Origin: Ulota crispa
Taxonomy: Eukaryota > Streptophyta > Bryopsida > Orthotrichales > Orthotrichaceae
DNA: 64,000 nt
Assembly: GCA_963920765.1 (NCBI GenBank)
Contig: OY987245.1
Span: 5,906,727-5,970,726 of the forward strand
Reading direction: 5' to 3'
Position numbers and translations under genes: made by a program. The notes below the pieces were generated by a model. It ran no database searches and was not told the origin of the DNA. It saw only the letters and a list, made by a program, of their open reading frames with translations. How positions within the stretch are numbered: the first letter of the stretch is position 1; the number at the start of each line of letters is the position of its first letter. This document shows, piece after piece, positions 1 to 11,860 of the stretch.

Positions 1-714
1 TCTCTGGATAACTTATTTTACTCTGATGGTTACATGAAGCTTTTCAAATGTTCTTATCGACTCCAACCTTTTGCATCTATTACTACTTTTATTTCGCATA
101 TAATTGAATCCGGTTTAATTTTTTCCAAAGCTGTAGTCTTCCACCCAATTGACTAAAGAAAATTTTTGTGTAAAAATAGGGTATAAAACTAGTTTAGTTA
201 AAGTCAAATTTGGATGTCCACATCAAATGAAGTAGAGTACAAGTTTAATGAAACCTTTTTTATTGCATGGGTGGTGGGGATGCATGAGGGGCACAATTTT
301 GTTGGTATGTATGGTAAAAAGACTTATAATTGAATGAAAGATTGAAAAAAATTTATAAATAAGGGCACAAAAACAAAAACTATGCCCTTTTATTAATTTT
401 TCCTTATTTAGGCTAGATTTGAAGAGGTCTCTAAGTTTTTTAGAAATTAGCTAACACTTAATGTGATGCATTTTAATCAACCAAAGTCTAAACCAAAAAT
501 TTGTGAGAATTTTAAAATTATTTTTTAAAAATGTGCCCTTTTTGAGATTATTTTGATGTTGTGCCTGTTGTGCCTCTATCTATAATATTTTATTTGTATG
601 CTCTTATTGGTAAATTCCTCAAGACTAAAATATTATTTTGGTGTAATTTGTTAGTATAGTTGCAAACGTGGGGCACTATTTGCACCTTTAAGCTTCTATT
701 TATTTAGTCCTATT
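1..714. other. AT-rich stretch, nothing recognised
   Basis: No coding signal, RNA gene or clear repeat is visible. The sequence is AT-rich with short A and T runs. Confidence 0.6.
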
Positions 715-975
715 TTGAGGAATGCTAAATTGTGAGGAGGGATCCACAAGATATGAACAATGAGCCTAGATTTTTGTCAAAATATTAAATTTCACATATA
801 AAAATATACATACTGTAGGACCTTATAAATATATATCATAAACAATTATCTCTTGAATAACTTGACGTTATTAATTTTTCCCATTGATTTTGAGCTCAAA
901 ATTGGTTACCGCTCACAAAATATTGGCTCACCACTCATGGGTTCACCGTTTTACGCTCACAAAATAGCGTTGTTC
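715..975. repeat. MITE-like repeat, family GD (copy 1)
   Basis: About 260 bp related to copies at 8902-9158 and 25655-25923. All three carry subterminal segments built on TTTGTGAGC, GTAAAATGGTGAGCC and their reverse complements. This copy runs in the opposite orientation to the others, ending in TTACGCTCACAAAATAGCGT. I could not define a clean target duplication. It is probably a small non-autonomous DNA transposon of unknown superfamily. Confidence 0.6.
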
Positions 976-1049
976 AGTGCGCTTGCGCTTGTTCTCAGGT
1001 TGGGCCAAAACTCCAAGACTCGAAGTCTCCATTTGAAGTTTAGGGTTTA

Positions 1050-1493
1050 GCCAGGTTTTGCAAGCTTCATTCAAGGCTTGGCCATAATCTGAAGCGGCCC
1101 GGTACCATACAGTTTTTGGAGGACCAGATGCAAAAGACAGATAATCTTAAGGATTGCAACCGCAGCCTCTTGAGAGAGGTTAACTTGATTCAGAGCTGAC
1201 CAGATGAAGATGGAAAAAGAATCGGTCGCTCCAACGGTGTGTATACGGGATGAAACATTGGAATCAAGGATAACATCGCTAACAAAGATCTGTTGAGCCA
1301 ATTCTCAGCAAAAGAGGGTTACCGATCAAACTGGTTTTTAATCAACTGGCTATGCTGTGTTCCTTTTGTGGTATACTGTATAACAACCCTCTCAGAAATC
1401 CCGTGCCCACTGCCAATGTATTGGAACAAACAACCCGAAGGTTATGCTGCACTTGCCAACAAAACAGCAGCACAAGATCAAAAAAAATGGAGG
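1050..1493 (-). other. Downstream region of the RAP gene with an unrecognised 76-codon ORF
   Basis: This follows the RAP-domain stop codon and is richer in G+C than the flanking DNA, so it is a candidate 3' UTR. A 76-codon minus-strand ORF at 1071-1301 starts MAQQIFVSDVILDS and has an exon-like hydrophobic/polar mix. I do not recognise it, and no splice sites or partners support it as a gene. Confidence 0.35.
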
Positions 1494-4388
1494 CTAAATG
1501 GAGCCATCTAAGAGCTGGCGCAGGTAGAGCTTTCGCTCCTGCTCCCCTTGTAGTTCCTCCCACTGATGACACCAAGCAAAACAATATATTAGAGATGATC
1601 ATTCTCGCATCAAAGCCTTGAAAAGCCTTCAAGGATTACAAAAGAAGATAAGCAAATGTAGTAAGTACCTCGTGGAAGGGGATGGGAATGACGGTCCATC
1701 CAGCGGCACGCAAGAGCCGGCGCTTCAAAACGGTGTGCCCTAAAAGAGTAATAGAGTTTCGAGAAAAATGAGAAGGACCGTCGATCTCCAAACCCACTCT
1801 AGCCTCGACCAAAGCCAAATCCAGTGAATACGGCGCTCCCAGGTACTCCGACACCCAAATTCGTCCCGTGGCTCCAACCAGGAGCCGGTCCACTTCTCTG
1901 TGATCACCAGAACCAAGCTTACAACTCGCTGCCTTCTCCTTCTCCCACGCGTCGTTGATCACGCCCTCCAGGGCCCTCTCGGTAGACAGGGCAGAATTTG
2001 CACATTCTAACCCAATTGCTAAATTGGCTTGATACAGCTGACATGAATGCTGAGCACCCCTGGGTCGTGCAGAGGTCCAATCCACAGAACGTGCGTTGAT
2101 ACAACCCCACAGAGCACTGAACCATGGGCGGTTCATTTGACCTAAAACTGCACTTGACCATGCCATACTCGCCAGTTGTTGTTGACTAAACCCCGTGAAG
2201 CTCGCTGGTTTCAACAACACATCGAGGCAGTCGAAAAGAGGATCAATGGAGTGGTTCATACAAGCAAAAGCCCATAAGAGTTGCACCAACTCTTGCGGCC
2301 GGAACGTTTCTGCCAAAGCTCCAGCTCGTGCAGCCACGGCGTCAAACAGGAGCGGTGCAGCGTGGAGCATGGACGAGAACGCGCCGGCGGTGTTTGCGAG
2401 GTTCTGTGCATTCAACTCCAGCAGCTTGTCGAAAGCAGCGTCTGCCAAAAGGTCCATCTCTTCAGTGAACAGTGCACTTCCTCCGATCTTCGAGAGTGCC
2501 CAGGCAATGTTTGCCAGCCCTTGCCCCGAGCACTCCGGAAATGCGCTCACAGCAGCGCCGACGAACGCCCTCATTTCGGCTCTTCTGGCGAACGTGAGCC
2601 TCGCTGACTTCCGCATGGATGCCTCGTCCATCCGCTTCGCAATCCGGTGGAGGGCCGTTGCGCAGTTCAACGGGCTCAGCGGGATTTTGCTAGGTTGTCC
2701 CCACTGAGGTCTGTGGAATGCTTCCATGACTACAGCGAGCACGTAGTCTGCGTCTGGCGCCTCGATGATGCGCCGGTTCAAGCTTCGCTCTTCCCGGTAT
2801 TGTCTCGGACTTGTCCACCCCATCTCCTTCGTTGTGTCCGTCTTGCCTTCGTTTCGCCCCGCGTAGCTTTGCGAACGCGTCTCTGTTCTGTACGCTGGAG
2901 CAGGCCCGCCATAGCTTGCAACCTTGGCTCGATGTGCCTCAAAACGGGATTGTAGCAATTCCTGCTCAGCCCTGACATTCCAAAACACACAAAAATTTGC
3001 GATATTCGTTAATTTGGGAAAATATATACATACTGGGACTTTTGGGTTTTATGGTTTGAAGAGATTTTTGGTGATTTAGAGTGAATTTCAGGACAATGTC
3101 TTCAAGACCTTAAGTACATCAATGATGAAATATCTTGAAGTAGCTATCAAAAACCTCACCTTAAATCATCAAATTACTCTCACAAATGCAAAATTCAATA
3201 TTCTCAAAGTGCATTTTGGGAAAGAATTTTTCCCAAATTAACAAATATCATGTTAATACTGTCAAGACATATTCTAGCAAAATGTAGTTACCAATGCAGC
3301 ACGGAGATGATGTAACCGCAACAAACTACAAACACAGCTTCTCATACAAAAACACGTAAAGAAGAAAGGGAGTTGCGTTACCTACATAGATTCGGCTTAA
3401 GAGTTATACTGAAATCAAGTGCAGCTCGAAGACCTAAAACAGTCTGATTGCGCTGCCATAGCCAAGCACGCAAGGTATCAGTGAACTAATCAGCAAGATT
3501 CCTCTCGAAAATCTCCAAAACGCCATCTTTGAAACTAATTTTCTTCAATAAACACATGCCCAAGAATTCTTAATACACTAAATCTTAAACCCTAAACCCT
3601 ACGCTTCCTAATTGAGCTCTCATCGAGCACAAGGGACGTGCAGTATGCAAAATTTCGAACTCAAAATCCTGTGGCATGTCATTCCACCAGTCGTGCATGG
3701 AATTTTTATTAAATACAGAATTATTAGCAAAGTCGCGGTGGCAGCCCACTGCTTTACTGACCTTCACAGACACCTTCTCGACAAACAGAGTGATTCCAAT
3801 CTATGACACCAGGCCAGTCAAGCAATGCAAGATGCACGTCTGAGTCCAACCGAGCGAAAAAAAGACCGGTCGAACATGCCGAGCCTCTACACAGAAAAAC
3901 CTCTCATTCACACATACATCAAATTCCAGGAAACAACATATAGAGAACATTATCCACCTATTCGCCAACAAGTTAACGTACTGGACGTGCATTGTTTGAA
4001 AAGTAGAAGCGAGTAGACAAACCTGCATCTGCTTGTGCCGAGACGGTAAATCCCACACAGACAAAGGACCTGCTTCGTCTTGAATTCCTCCAAGGTCATT
4101 TGGCAAATTGCTTGCATTTTCAGAAGCTGAACATCGACAGGCAAAGGCGCTCGGATGATGGAACCCAAGGCTATTATTCTGACGTTCTGCATCATCCAAG
4201 GGTTTCACGACCCTGTGAAAGCTGCTGCTGCAACGAGTGAGGGTTGCGGTCCCCCGCTGCTGTTGTGCCACGGGCTGTGTAGCGACGCATCCTGACGCAT
4301 TAGGAAAGTTTGTTCGACAAACTAGCTGAGTAGAAGAGAGAGTGTCCACACGAAGTGGAGCAGGCACTGCGGCACCAACCGCCCTCAT
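1494..4388 (-). CDS. RAP-domain organellar RNA-binding-type protein, 4 exons
   Basis: Exons (minus strand): 4388-4023, 3452-3382, 2971-1669 and 1562-1494, joined at GT/AG sites to give 602 residues. The reading frame holds across all three introns (phases 0, 2, 0). Residues 1-60 are Ser/Thr/Arg-rich, like an organellar transit peptide. Residues about 250-430 carry degenerate helical repeats of the OPR/FASTK sort, such as LANIAWALSKIG, LVQLLWAFACM and LASMAWSSAVLG. Residues about 525-585 form a RAP domain: VGLEIDGPSHF, then LKRRLLRAAGWTVIPIPF, then the HEWEEL tail. The last intron splits the domain after FHE, and a 69-bp final exon supplies WEELQGEQERKLYLRQLL. Known relatives act in chloroplast or mitochondrial RNA processing, for example Arabidopsis RAP in 16S rRNA maturation. 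An organellar RNA role here is inferred. The start ATG is the first in exon 1; an upstream exon cannot be excluded. Confidence 0.85.
3583..3600 (+). repeat. Telomere-like motif in RAP intron 1
   Basis: The run TTAAACCCTAAACCCTA holds two CCCTAAA units, the complement of the plant TTTAGGG telomere repeat. Such telo-boxes are common near plant gene 5' ends. No function is shown here. Confidence 0.6.
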
Positions 4389-4684
4389 TCTAAGCTTAGC
4401 AATCCTCTGCTGAGTTACCTCCTTGAAAGACTCAACACACCACTCTCCCGTTGACCGTCCGCTATAACAACATCCCGCAGCGCTGATAGAACTAGTTCCA
4501 GCACTCCTCGCACCACAGGCGACAAATCACCCTAACCGCATGCACCATCACAAAGGGCCACAAAAGCTCCACACAACCACAGGAACCTCAAAACCTACGA
4601 GAGTAAAGTAGAAAAAGAAACACTCCTGCGTTACTAAATCCTCGAAATTCAAATTGACGACGAAAGGAACACCAAGAAACGTAA
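4389..4684 (-). promoter_or_regulatory. 5' flank of the RAP gene
   Basis: This is the gap between the RAP start codon and a MITE. It is moderately GC-rich, with several CA-rich runs. A 5' UTR and promoter are expected here for a minus-strand gene, but I see no decisive TATA box or initiator. Confidence 0.35.
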
Positions 4685-5064
4685 CTTAGGGGCGGTTCAG
4701 GCGGTTCAGATTAAGCTTACGTCCCACGTCCCATCTGACGAAGACCCACTGGAGTGCAAAATTCCATCTTTCTGGGTTAGAGAAGATGGGAAAAGATGGG
4801 TCTTGGGCTAAAAGATGGGACTTGGGTTAAAAGATGGGTCTTTCAAAATGTTAAACTCAATTTTGCAATGAAGTCCCACTTTTTTGGCCAAAACTTGGAA
4901 AAGTGCTGTCATGTAGGCTCCATGTAAGCAAGTGGGATGTGGAACTTGGGACATAGTCTGAAACACAAAGTCCCATCTTTTGCCTCTCCGCCAATCATAT
5001 TCTCAGATTTCATCAAATTTTAGTGGGACTTGGGACGTGGGACGTAGTTTGAACCGCCCCTAAG
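4685..5064. repeat. MITE, family GG, copy 1
   Basis: The ends are perfect 15-bp inverted repeats: CTTAGGGGCGGTTCA on the left and its complement TGAACCGCCCCTAAG on the right. Subterminal blocks of CCCACGTCCCA and TGGGACGTGGGAC extend the inverted symmetry. The element is about 380 bp with no coding capacity. It is abutted by an inverted relative at 5065-5379, and further relatives lie at 19525-19790 and 38794-39155. Confidence 0.8.
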
Positions 5065-5379
5065 ACTGCGCCCCACGTCCCAAGTCCCATTGAAAACTGA
5101 TGATAATTTGATTGGCATCAAAGCAAAAGATGGGACATTTAATGTTTCACACTATGCTTCAAGTCCCACATCCCACTTGCTTACATGGCGCCTATATGGT
5201 AGCACTTTTGGAAGTTTTGGTGCCGAAAAAAAGTGGGACTTTGCTCAAGATTTGAGTCCACCAAAATGCTAGACCCATCTTTCAACCCAAGCCCCATCTT
5301 TTCTTGCCCACAAAGATGGGATTTCGCACTCCTGTGGGACTTTGCCACATGGGACGTGGGACATAGTCTGAACTGCCCG
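5065..5379. repeat. MITE, family GG, copy 2 (inverted)
   Basis: This copy matches the reverse complement of the neighbouring element through blocks such as AAGCAAAAGATGGGACA and TCCCACTTGCTTACATG. Its right end reads GACATAGTCTGAACTGCCCG. Its left terminal repeat is missing or merged with that of copy 1, so the two now form a head-to-head pair. Confidence 0.7.
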
Positions 5380-5905
5380 TTAACCCCTGAGCGCCCGAGA
5401 GGCAATATACTGTCTCTCCAAAAGCTGGGTCAACCCAAGTTTGATTGATGTAATCTCATTGCTCCTTTGGTGAAACCACCTCCAATCAAGCCAATTACAA
5501 TGAATATGCTTTCTACTAACAATTTCAATCCACAAGGGCACTTTGATTGCAAGTAGGTCAGACATTAGGAAAAATATGGGGCCCCAATAAGGCCTTGAGT
5601 TTGGGGGGGTCCTTAGCCATGGGAACCTAGTTCCCAATAAAATCATGCGCAGGCTGAGGTGGCATCATTGATGCCACCTTAGCTTTTTCAAATTTTTCAT
5701 TAAAAAAAAGTTTTTTTTTAAGATTTTTTTTTTTTTTTGATTTTTTGGATTTTTTTAATTCAAATTTTCCGGCCATCAGCAAGCTGGTTCCCCACATCGG
5801 GAACCAAAAGAATGGGGGCTGCACATTTGTTTTTAAAGGCCTTCTGAAGGCCCCATATTTTTCCTAATGCTTTTTTGATTTTAAGTCTAGGAGCTCAAGG
5901 GTTAA
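5380..5905. repeat. TTAA-flanked element, family H, copy 1
   Basis: The element begins TTAA-CCCCTGAGCGCCCGAG and ends CTAGGAGCTCAAGGG-TTAA, an imperfect inverted pair with a TTAA on each side. The interior has a poly-T/poly-A tract near 5700-5750 and no coding capacity. A relative lies at 22040-22770 and shares the start CCCCTGAGC and the phrase CAATATACT. TTAA duplication points to a piggyBac-like mobiliser. Confidence 0.65.
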
Positions 5906-5921
5906 GCCAAAGCGGTAACTA

Positions 5922-6269
5922 AGGTAGAAATACCATAAATGGTTGATAAGATATGGGGAGTTTCTTGAGAAATTAAGCTCAATCTGTGCAAAAATAAGGA
6001 TAAGGAAGAGTGCAACAAAAAAGAAGTACTCAAGAACAAATATCTTATGTAATATAAATGTGGATTCTTGGGACCCTATTCTCATTTCATAAATGTACCT
6101 TAGACGGTTACCTCTAAAACCTTGTTCCAAAATAAGTGTAAACTAATCAAATGCAAGAAAATAGCACCTCTTCAAAATCTTTTTCAAAACCAACTATACT
6201 TGGTTTCAGAACAGACTACTCTACTAGTAGAGGGGGAGATGGGGGTAACGGTTTATGATATTCCTACCT
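5922..6269. repeat. MITE, family TA2, copy 1
   Basis: The element is flanked by TA on each side, with ends AGGTAGAAATACCATAAA and TTTATGATATTCCTACCT. It is about 348 bp and non-coding. The family recurs at 10044-10356, 33612-33940 and 62236-62549. Confidence 0.75.
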
Positions 6270-6271
6270 TA

Positions 6272-7546
6272 GTGCCAATCTCCCATTCCTGGAACTCTAA
6301 GTTACTCCAGAAAGGCCGGCCTCAAAAAGTCACACTCAATCCGTAAAATAAAATGAGCAAATTTGAGCTATATAATTTTTAAAAAAGATCTCGCAACACC
6401 AGGAAAAACCACCACGACAAAAGAAATTCAAAACCTCCGCCAAATTGCCTAACAAATATCGAGTGTGATGTTTCTCGATTTTCGACTTGGTCAAGTGCAA
6501 TTTGGGTTGACAGTGTTTTATATAAATAGATGTTCTTTTTGGAATGTTTTTGAAACAAGTTGGCTATGAGTGTCATTTCTGTGAACAATGTTGAATTGTG
6601 TTTGTAGGGTGTGATTCCTACAAAAATTCTTTGAAATTGTCATACTTTTTTCTTTTCAACTGTATAGGAGCCAAAAGCATGATGAAATGCCCAAGTGCAA
6701 AAACAGCAAATTTGATATTGCCATCTCTTCATATATTGTTTTTGAACAACTCTTCCTACGTTTGAAGATAAACCAATTGAACTCTTTAAGTTATAACCTC
6801 TTAATCCCTCAATGTTTAGGATATCTGAAAATACATTGACAAAAGGCCAAATTTTAATATCCTTGGGCAGTGTAGAATTAATCGCTACATGATCCAAAGT
6901 GTCCAATTCCATATTGAATTAGCCAAATGAAAATATTTTTGTAGGTTTCTTTGAAGATTACATGAATGTTTTGGCAAGTGTAGAATCATCTGCTTCATAC
7001 CAAAATAAGCCTTGATTGTCAAAAAAAAAAAATAGAGGATTAGGTGCATTTATAAATTATTCAAGAAAGTAAGGGAAGTTTTGGCTTTTATAAAGGTGTC
7101 TTTGACATCTACCTTACATAATGTTGGAAAACTTTCAAACTTGTGCCTTGCATTTTGTTTCATTCTAAAAAAGTTTTCAAGCTCTTTTTTGAAACCTAAG
7201 TCACTTGGTATACTGAGTTACTAATTGAAACATAGGTACAATCTATTTCATACAATTTGAACCATTTTGTATGGTCAAAAATGTTAGGTTTATCCATGTT
7301 GTGCAAATTGGATCATTTTATGTGAAACGATTGAAACCATTCCATGTTATGTGACTTGCATGAATTCAAATGTGAGTGTCAAAAATTCAAATCTAGATGA
7401 AAGCTTGGGTAGATCTTTATAATATGCCAAATGAGTTTTAAAACATTTTATGTGGATATATTTTTAGGGCTCTCTTGAACTATACAATCTTTGGCCTCCT
7501 AGAGCACTTGAATGACTTAAAAATTTTATATCATTTCTTAACTTGT
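6272..7546. other. AT-rich stretch, nothing recognised
   Basis: No credible ORF, RNA gene or defined element is visible. The many short ORFs here lack codon structure or family similarity. Confidence 0.5.
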
Positions 7547-7931
7547 AAACGCCCGGCTGGTCATTGTGACTAGCTTGGCTACAATGATTTGACAGTGATC
7601 TCTAATGGTGTCATTGCCTTACTAGTGTGGCAAGTGCATAGCAATTATAATATTGTTTTCAAAAGCTGCAAAAGTCAACAATACATGCTGACCTCCTGAA
7701 AATTACAAAAAGGGCAATATGGGACCTAAGACCATGTTTGTGAATCTTCTTACACTTTGGATTACCTAAAAATATGAGTGCATTTGGTGAGGTTATTTTT
7801 GCCTTCCATGATGCACCTTGTGTTTACAATCACTTTTCGAAAAAAATTAGATGGAAAACTGCTTTTTTTTGTTGACAAAAAGTTCTTTTAAAGCCAAAGG
7901 ATTAAAAATTTCCTCCTCAGCATTTTAAGGG
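7547..7931. repeat. Short repeat, family G, copy 1
   Basis: About 385 bp shared with 18275-18624 and 26063-26397, recognised by GCTGGTCATTGTGACTAGC near the left end and GCCTTCCATGATG near the right. The right end reads TTTTAAGGG-TTAA; the left has decayed. It probably belongs with the TTAA-flanked elements. Confidence 0.65.
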
Positions 7932-7935
7932 TTAA

Positions 7936-8901
7936 ATATTCAGAACCTTTTGAAATGAAATTTAAGTCATAGTATATATAATAAGATAAAACTCAATTTT
8001 GCAACATAAGTATTGGAGAATTTAGGCTAAGATTGCCTTTGTACTTTCTTGTACTATTGCATGTATCTTTTAAAGGCCATTAGTTGAAATTTTGTATTCC
8101 TAATGTTTACAATATTGTTTTACTCTTGAATCTTGCAATTTTTTTGTCCTTGAATTTTGCAATCCTCTTGTTCTCAATTATTATTTTTTGGATTCAAGTT
8201 TTACTAAACTGAACATTATAACATAGTCCTTCACAACATATCTCAAACTTAATCAAAGATCACTAATTGAATGTGGTCACTACAAAATGCTTGCTTCAAC
8301 ACAATTTAGAAAGTCTAAAAGCCCCGACACTACATTGTCTTCACAAAAAAAAAAAACATTGTGTCTTCTATCTTTAAGATTTTGTTGGATATTTGAAGAT
8401 GTCATTCTTTCAAAAACCAAAAATCATTAAAAAAATCTCAAAAACTTTATCCAAAAGATAGTTTGAATACTTTTACCATAGAAAGCATTCCTTCTGTCAA
8501 GCACCTTTTAAAAAAATTGAATCAATTTTGACCATAATATAAGGATATTGAGTTTGTACAGATGGATCTTTTTAATGTCTTACAAATCGGTGTGAACTTA
8601 ATTATTTTATAGCTCAATAACAGTTATTTTGAATTTTTGGAGAGCAAAGAATTTTTGAATGTACTAGTATGCTGGATTTAACTTCATGACTAATTAAAGA
8701 TTATTTTGGAAGGAAATGACAAAATATGGATCATATTTCAACTCATGTTATTTCATAAACCTAATTAAATGTTTTTAACAATTTTTGGCACATCATTCCC
8801 AAAGTACTCCCTTTCTCCCTAGTAAAGAATCATGTGAGTTTTGAACTTCTACAAATTTCAGTATTAGAGTAAAGACATCTCATTCAAGTAGAAATAGGAC
8901 G
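7936..8901. other. AT-rich stretch, nothing recognised
   Basis: No gene or defined repeat is seen. Confidence 0.5.
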
Positions 8902-9158
8902 GATGACGCTACTTGGTGAGCGTAAAATGGTGAGCCATGAGCTGGGATTCAAGATTTTGTGAGCAAAAATAGATCCTCAACTCAAACTCAATGGAAGAAT
9001 TAAAAAAATACCAAGTTCTTCAAGAGATGATAGTTTAAAATGCACAATTATAAGGTCCTATGTACATAATTATAAGCGAAATTTATTATTTTGACAAAAA
9101 ATCCCTGCTCACCGCTCACTGCCCACAAATTCCTGCTCATGAAACAGCATTCCCCATC
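8902..9158. repeat. MITE-like repeat, family GD, copy 2
   Basis: The left end is GATGACGCTACTTGGTGAGC and the right end is GAAACAGCATTCCCCATC, imperfect inverted repeats. The copy is about 257 bp. It is closely similar to 25655-25923 in the same orientation. Confidence 0.7.
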
Positions 9159-9739
9159 ATTGGTGCAAAGGTGAGTCTGTACAAGAGGCCCTTAACCTAT
9201 GTAAAACTTTGCTTGAAATAAAATGCTACCACCTGTCCTTTATGTCAAGCCAAAGAGTGCCGTTATGCAACCTGACAACATTGTGTAGTTTCCATAATTA
9301 CGTTCACAAGTATAAGGACAACCAAAAATGCAAAGGATTATGTTCAAGCAACGTTTATTGATTTTCCAATTCCTCAAACCACATAACAATTTACACTGAG
9401 TAATCTGAAAACAAACAAACAAACAAAACAATTATACAAGTCAACACAAAATTCAAAATTCAAAAAACTGGAAATCAAAAAATCAAATCGAACAGCAGCA
9501 AAGCAAGCAGCTACACTACAAGTGGCTCTGTCACAGGGAGCAGCAAACGAGGCACGGAATGCCAGCTGCAGTGCCGAAAGTCCCTCCTCACCCTCATTTG
9601 GAAAGGGTTCCTGAGTCCTGACGCACTCTGTCCTTATGAATCAACTCCGAAAACTGGCGCCTCAGGTGAGACGACGGCGGGATTAAATTTCTTGCTGAAT
9701 TTTGGCCTAAATCTTACCTTCGAAAGCGTGTAGCTACTA
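9159..9739. other. Exon-like GC-rich island of unknown nature
   Basis: About 9480-9690 is clearly richer in G+C than its surroundings and non-repetitive by eye. On the plus strand an open frame runs through it to a donor-like CCTCAG|GTGAGA near 9665. The minus strand has no convincing frame. I recognise no protein family. It could be a gene fragment, an untranslated exon or a non-coding RNA. Confidence 0.3.
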
Positions 9740-10041
9740 AGGTAGGGCGCTCTAAAAGTGACCCGGTTCGAAAAGTGACCTCTAAACCAGAGGTACATTT
9801 TGTTTTTTTCAATGTACCCAGAATGTACATTCCAAGAGGGGGTTGCTTTAAGTGATTATTGGGTTTCAACTTCGAAAATTCATAACTCATTCCACAAAGG
9901 TTCAAAAAACATGAAACAACTTGGGTTAGATGCCAATTCCATCTTTCTTCCTACCAAAATTTACTGAAAATTGTTTCAAGGAATTTAGCTTCCCCTCTAA
10001 TGCAATCAACTCTTAAAAGGTTGCTTTAAGGGCACACTATT
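9740..10041. repeat. Truncated TA2-type element
   Basis: It begins TA-AGGTAGGGCGCTCTAAAAG and shares the interior phrase GAAACAACTTGGGTTAGATG with elements at 21012-22033 and 33612-33940. No right end is present. It runs into an intact TA2 copy at 10044. Confidence 0.6.
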
Positions 10042-10043
10042 TA

Positions 10044-10356
10044 AGGTAGGAACACCCATAAGCTTCAGTGTCCCCATAATCGTCACCTCTAAAATTTTGG
10101 AAAATTTGTGGAAGTGAATAAATGTAATGACAAGGATGTACAACATGTGAACATGAAATTTTAAAAGTGGTTATGGGTGCAATGGCAGTTTGCTCTTTAA
10201 AATTCACAACTTATTCTTAGAGTATTCAAATAATACATTCAAAAGTGCAAACTCATTTTTTTTCTGTTCCTAATAGGATCCTATGATTTGCTAGTTCTTT
10301 ATTGATAATCATCATGTTCAAAACCCTTAGTTTGACATTTATGGGTGCTCCTACCT
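10044..10356. repeat. MITE, family TA2, copy 2
   Basis: A 313-bp element with ends AGGTAGGAACACCCATAA and TTATGGGTGCTCCTACCT type, with TA on each side. It is nearly the same length as, and clearly similar to, the copy at 62236-62549 (314 bp), including GTGTCCCCATAA and TGAACATGAAAT. Confidence 0.85.
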
Positions 10357-10668
10357 TAGTACATTAAGAAACTTGCATAAAAATTTGGATGAAATTGCTA
10401 GATCCCACCTTGAGCAACAACCTAGTTCGCCAAATTTTGGATGAAAGTAGCTTATATTAGTAGCTATTTGCATGAACTTCCACACAGAATCCATTATTTT
10501 CAAAGTTAGCCAAATTTTTCTTACTTGTGTGCATTATGGGGGTGCGGGTTGCTCAACCCTGGCAAAAACAAAAATTAAACCATGTCACGTTGGCGACGGC
10601 GACGACAAAGACAAGAACGACAACAATGCGGGCATCACACAAGACAATGCCTACACCAGCATTGTAGC

Positions 10669-10690
10669 TGTTGTTGTTGTTGTTGTTGTT
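10669..10690 (+). repeat. (GTT)n microsatellite
   Basis: Seven GTT/TTG trinucleotides occur in a row. Confidence 0.9.
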
Positions 10691-10703
10691 AAGATAAGTA
10701 TTA

Positions 10704-11062
10704 CTCTCTCCATCCCAAAATGATCTTCCTATTACACAAAATTTTATAGACTAAGCTTGAAATGAACAATTTTTCAAAAAAAAATTACTTGTGAATGAAG
10801 TTTGATGTCCTCCTATTGTTCTAAAATTTTGAGTTTCAAATTAGTTTTCAAAGTGTGGTTTCAAAGTGCTTGAACATTGAATTTTTGAGTTGCTTTTGAA
10901 GAGTGCCGGTGGCCACTCACTTGATGACATGGGATTGGTTTGCATGCCCATGCTTTTGGACTGTGTGCAAGTGTTGCTAACTTCCTTCCTCCTGCAACAA
11001 GAAGATCATTTTGGGACACTAAAGAAAAGGCCAACATGAAGATCATTTTGAGACAAAGAGAG
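10704..11062. repeat. Stowaway-like MITE
   Basis: The ends CTCTCTCCATCCCAAAATGA and TCATTTTGAGACAAAGAGAG are inverted and flanked by TA. They match the plant Stowaway (Tc1/mariner) terminal consensus CTCCCTCCGTCCC with few changes. It is about 359 bp and non-coding. The left half is similar to the partial copy at 50477-50683. Confidence 0.85.
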
Positions 11063-11064
11063 TA

Positions 11065-11860
11065 TATTAATATACTCTTTTCACTATAAATAAATAGAGT
11101 TCATTAGAGTTTACTTTAATGTAGTAACTCATGAACCAATAATAGAGAAAAAATTTTACTTTATGTCCTCTCTCCTTAATATATAGTTAGATGGAATAAG
11201 AAATCTTCTTTCTTCTCGTATACTGTGGGTTATATATCACTTGTGTTTTTCTATTCCTAACAGCTGTACGGACGGACAAGTCCACTACTGTCAGGCTCAC
11301 TCAGAGCCACCTTGCAGTGCATTGCCAGCCCTTTTCTCTTGACGTACCATCCATGGCTCTTAACTGAACTGTCTCTCTTCCCCGTGCATGCGTCTTGTCC
11401 AAGTCTCACACACCGTGCCATGCCAGCCGTGCCATGCCATGCCAGCCGCTTCACGAATGGCTTTTCCTCCCGTAAGTCAGTCACCGGTCATCAGCATTGC
11501 ATGCTCATCATCAATCACTCGCCAATCGTGAATTCTTCGTGAGCACCTCGCTTCTAGCTTCCCCCCAGTTTGTCTTCCCTTAGGTCACAGCTGCAGCAAC
11601 TCTGCTGCTTTTGCAATTGTACATACATACAATCCCAAGGAGAGGGTCAAGACTCAAGAGAGCAAAAGATAGGACCTTCGCTCGAAACTTGCAGCTTTGT
11701 GAGCCAATGCCATGCATGTCCTGTTCGACGTGGGCTTTGATGTGAGCACGTGAATCATTGGACTTAGCTAGCTAGTCTGCGGGGGTTGAGCTTTCTTGAT
11801 GAAAATTGAGCGTGAAGTGAGAATTGGTAATTGAGGTGAGGAATTGGGAGGCGATCGACG
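11065..11860 (+). promoter_or_regulatory. Upstream region and 5' UTR of the KORRIGAN-like gene
   Basis: GC content rises from about 11260. A short tandem motif CGTGCCATGCCAGC repeats near 11410-11448. No other gene fits here, so it most likely holds the promoter and 5' leader. The transcription start is not identifiable by eye. Confidence 0.5.

Noticed and set aside
2195-2955. Plus-strand ORFs of 170, 108 and 102 codons
   Set aside because: They are shadows of the RAP coding exon in GC-rich sequence.
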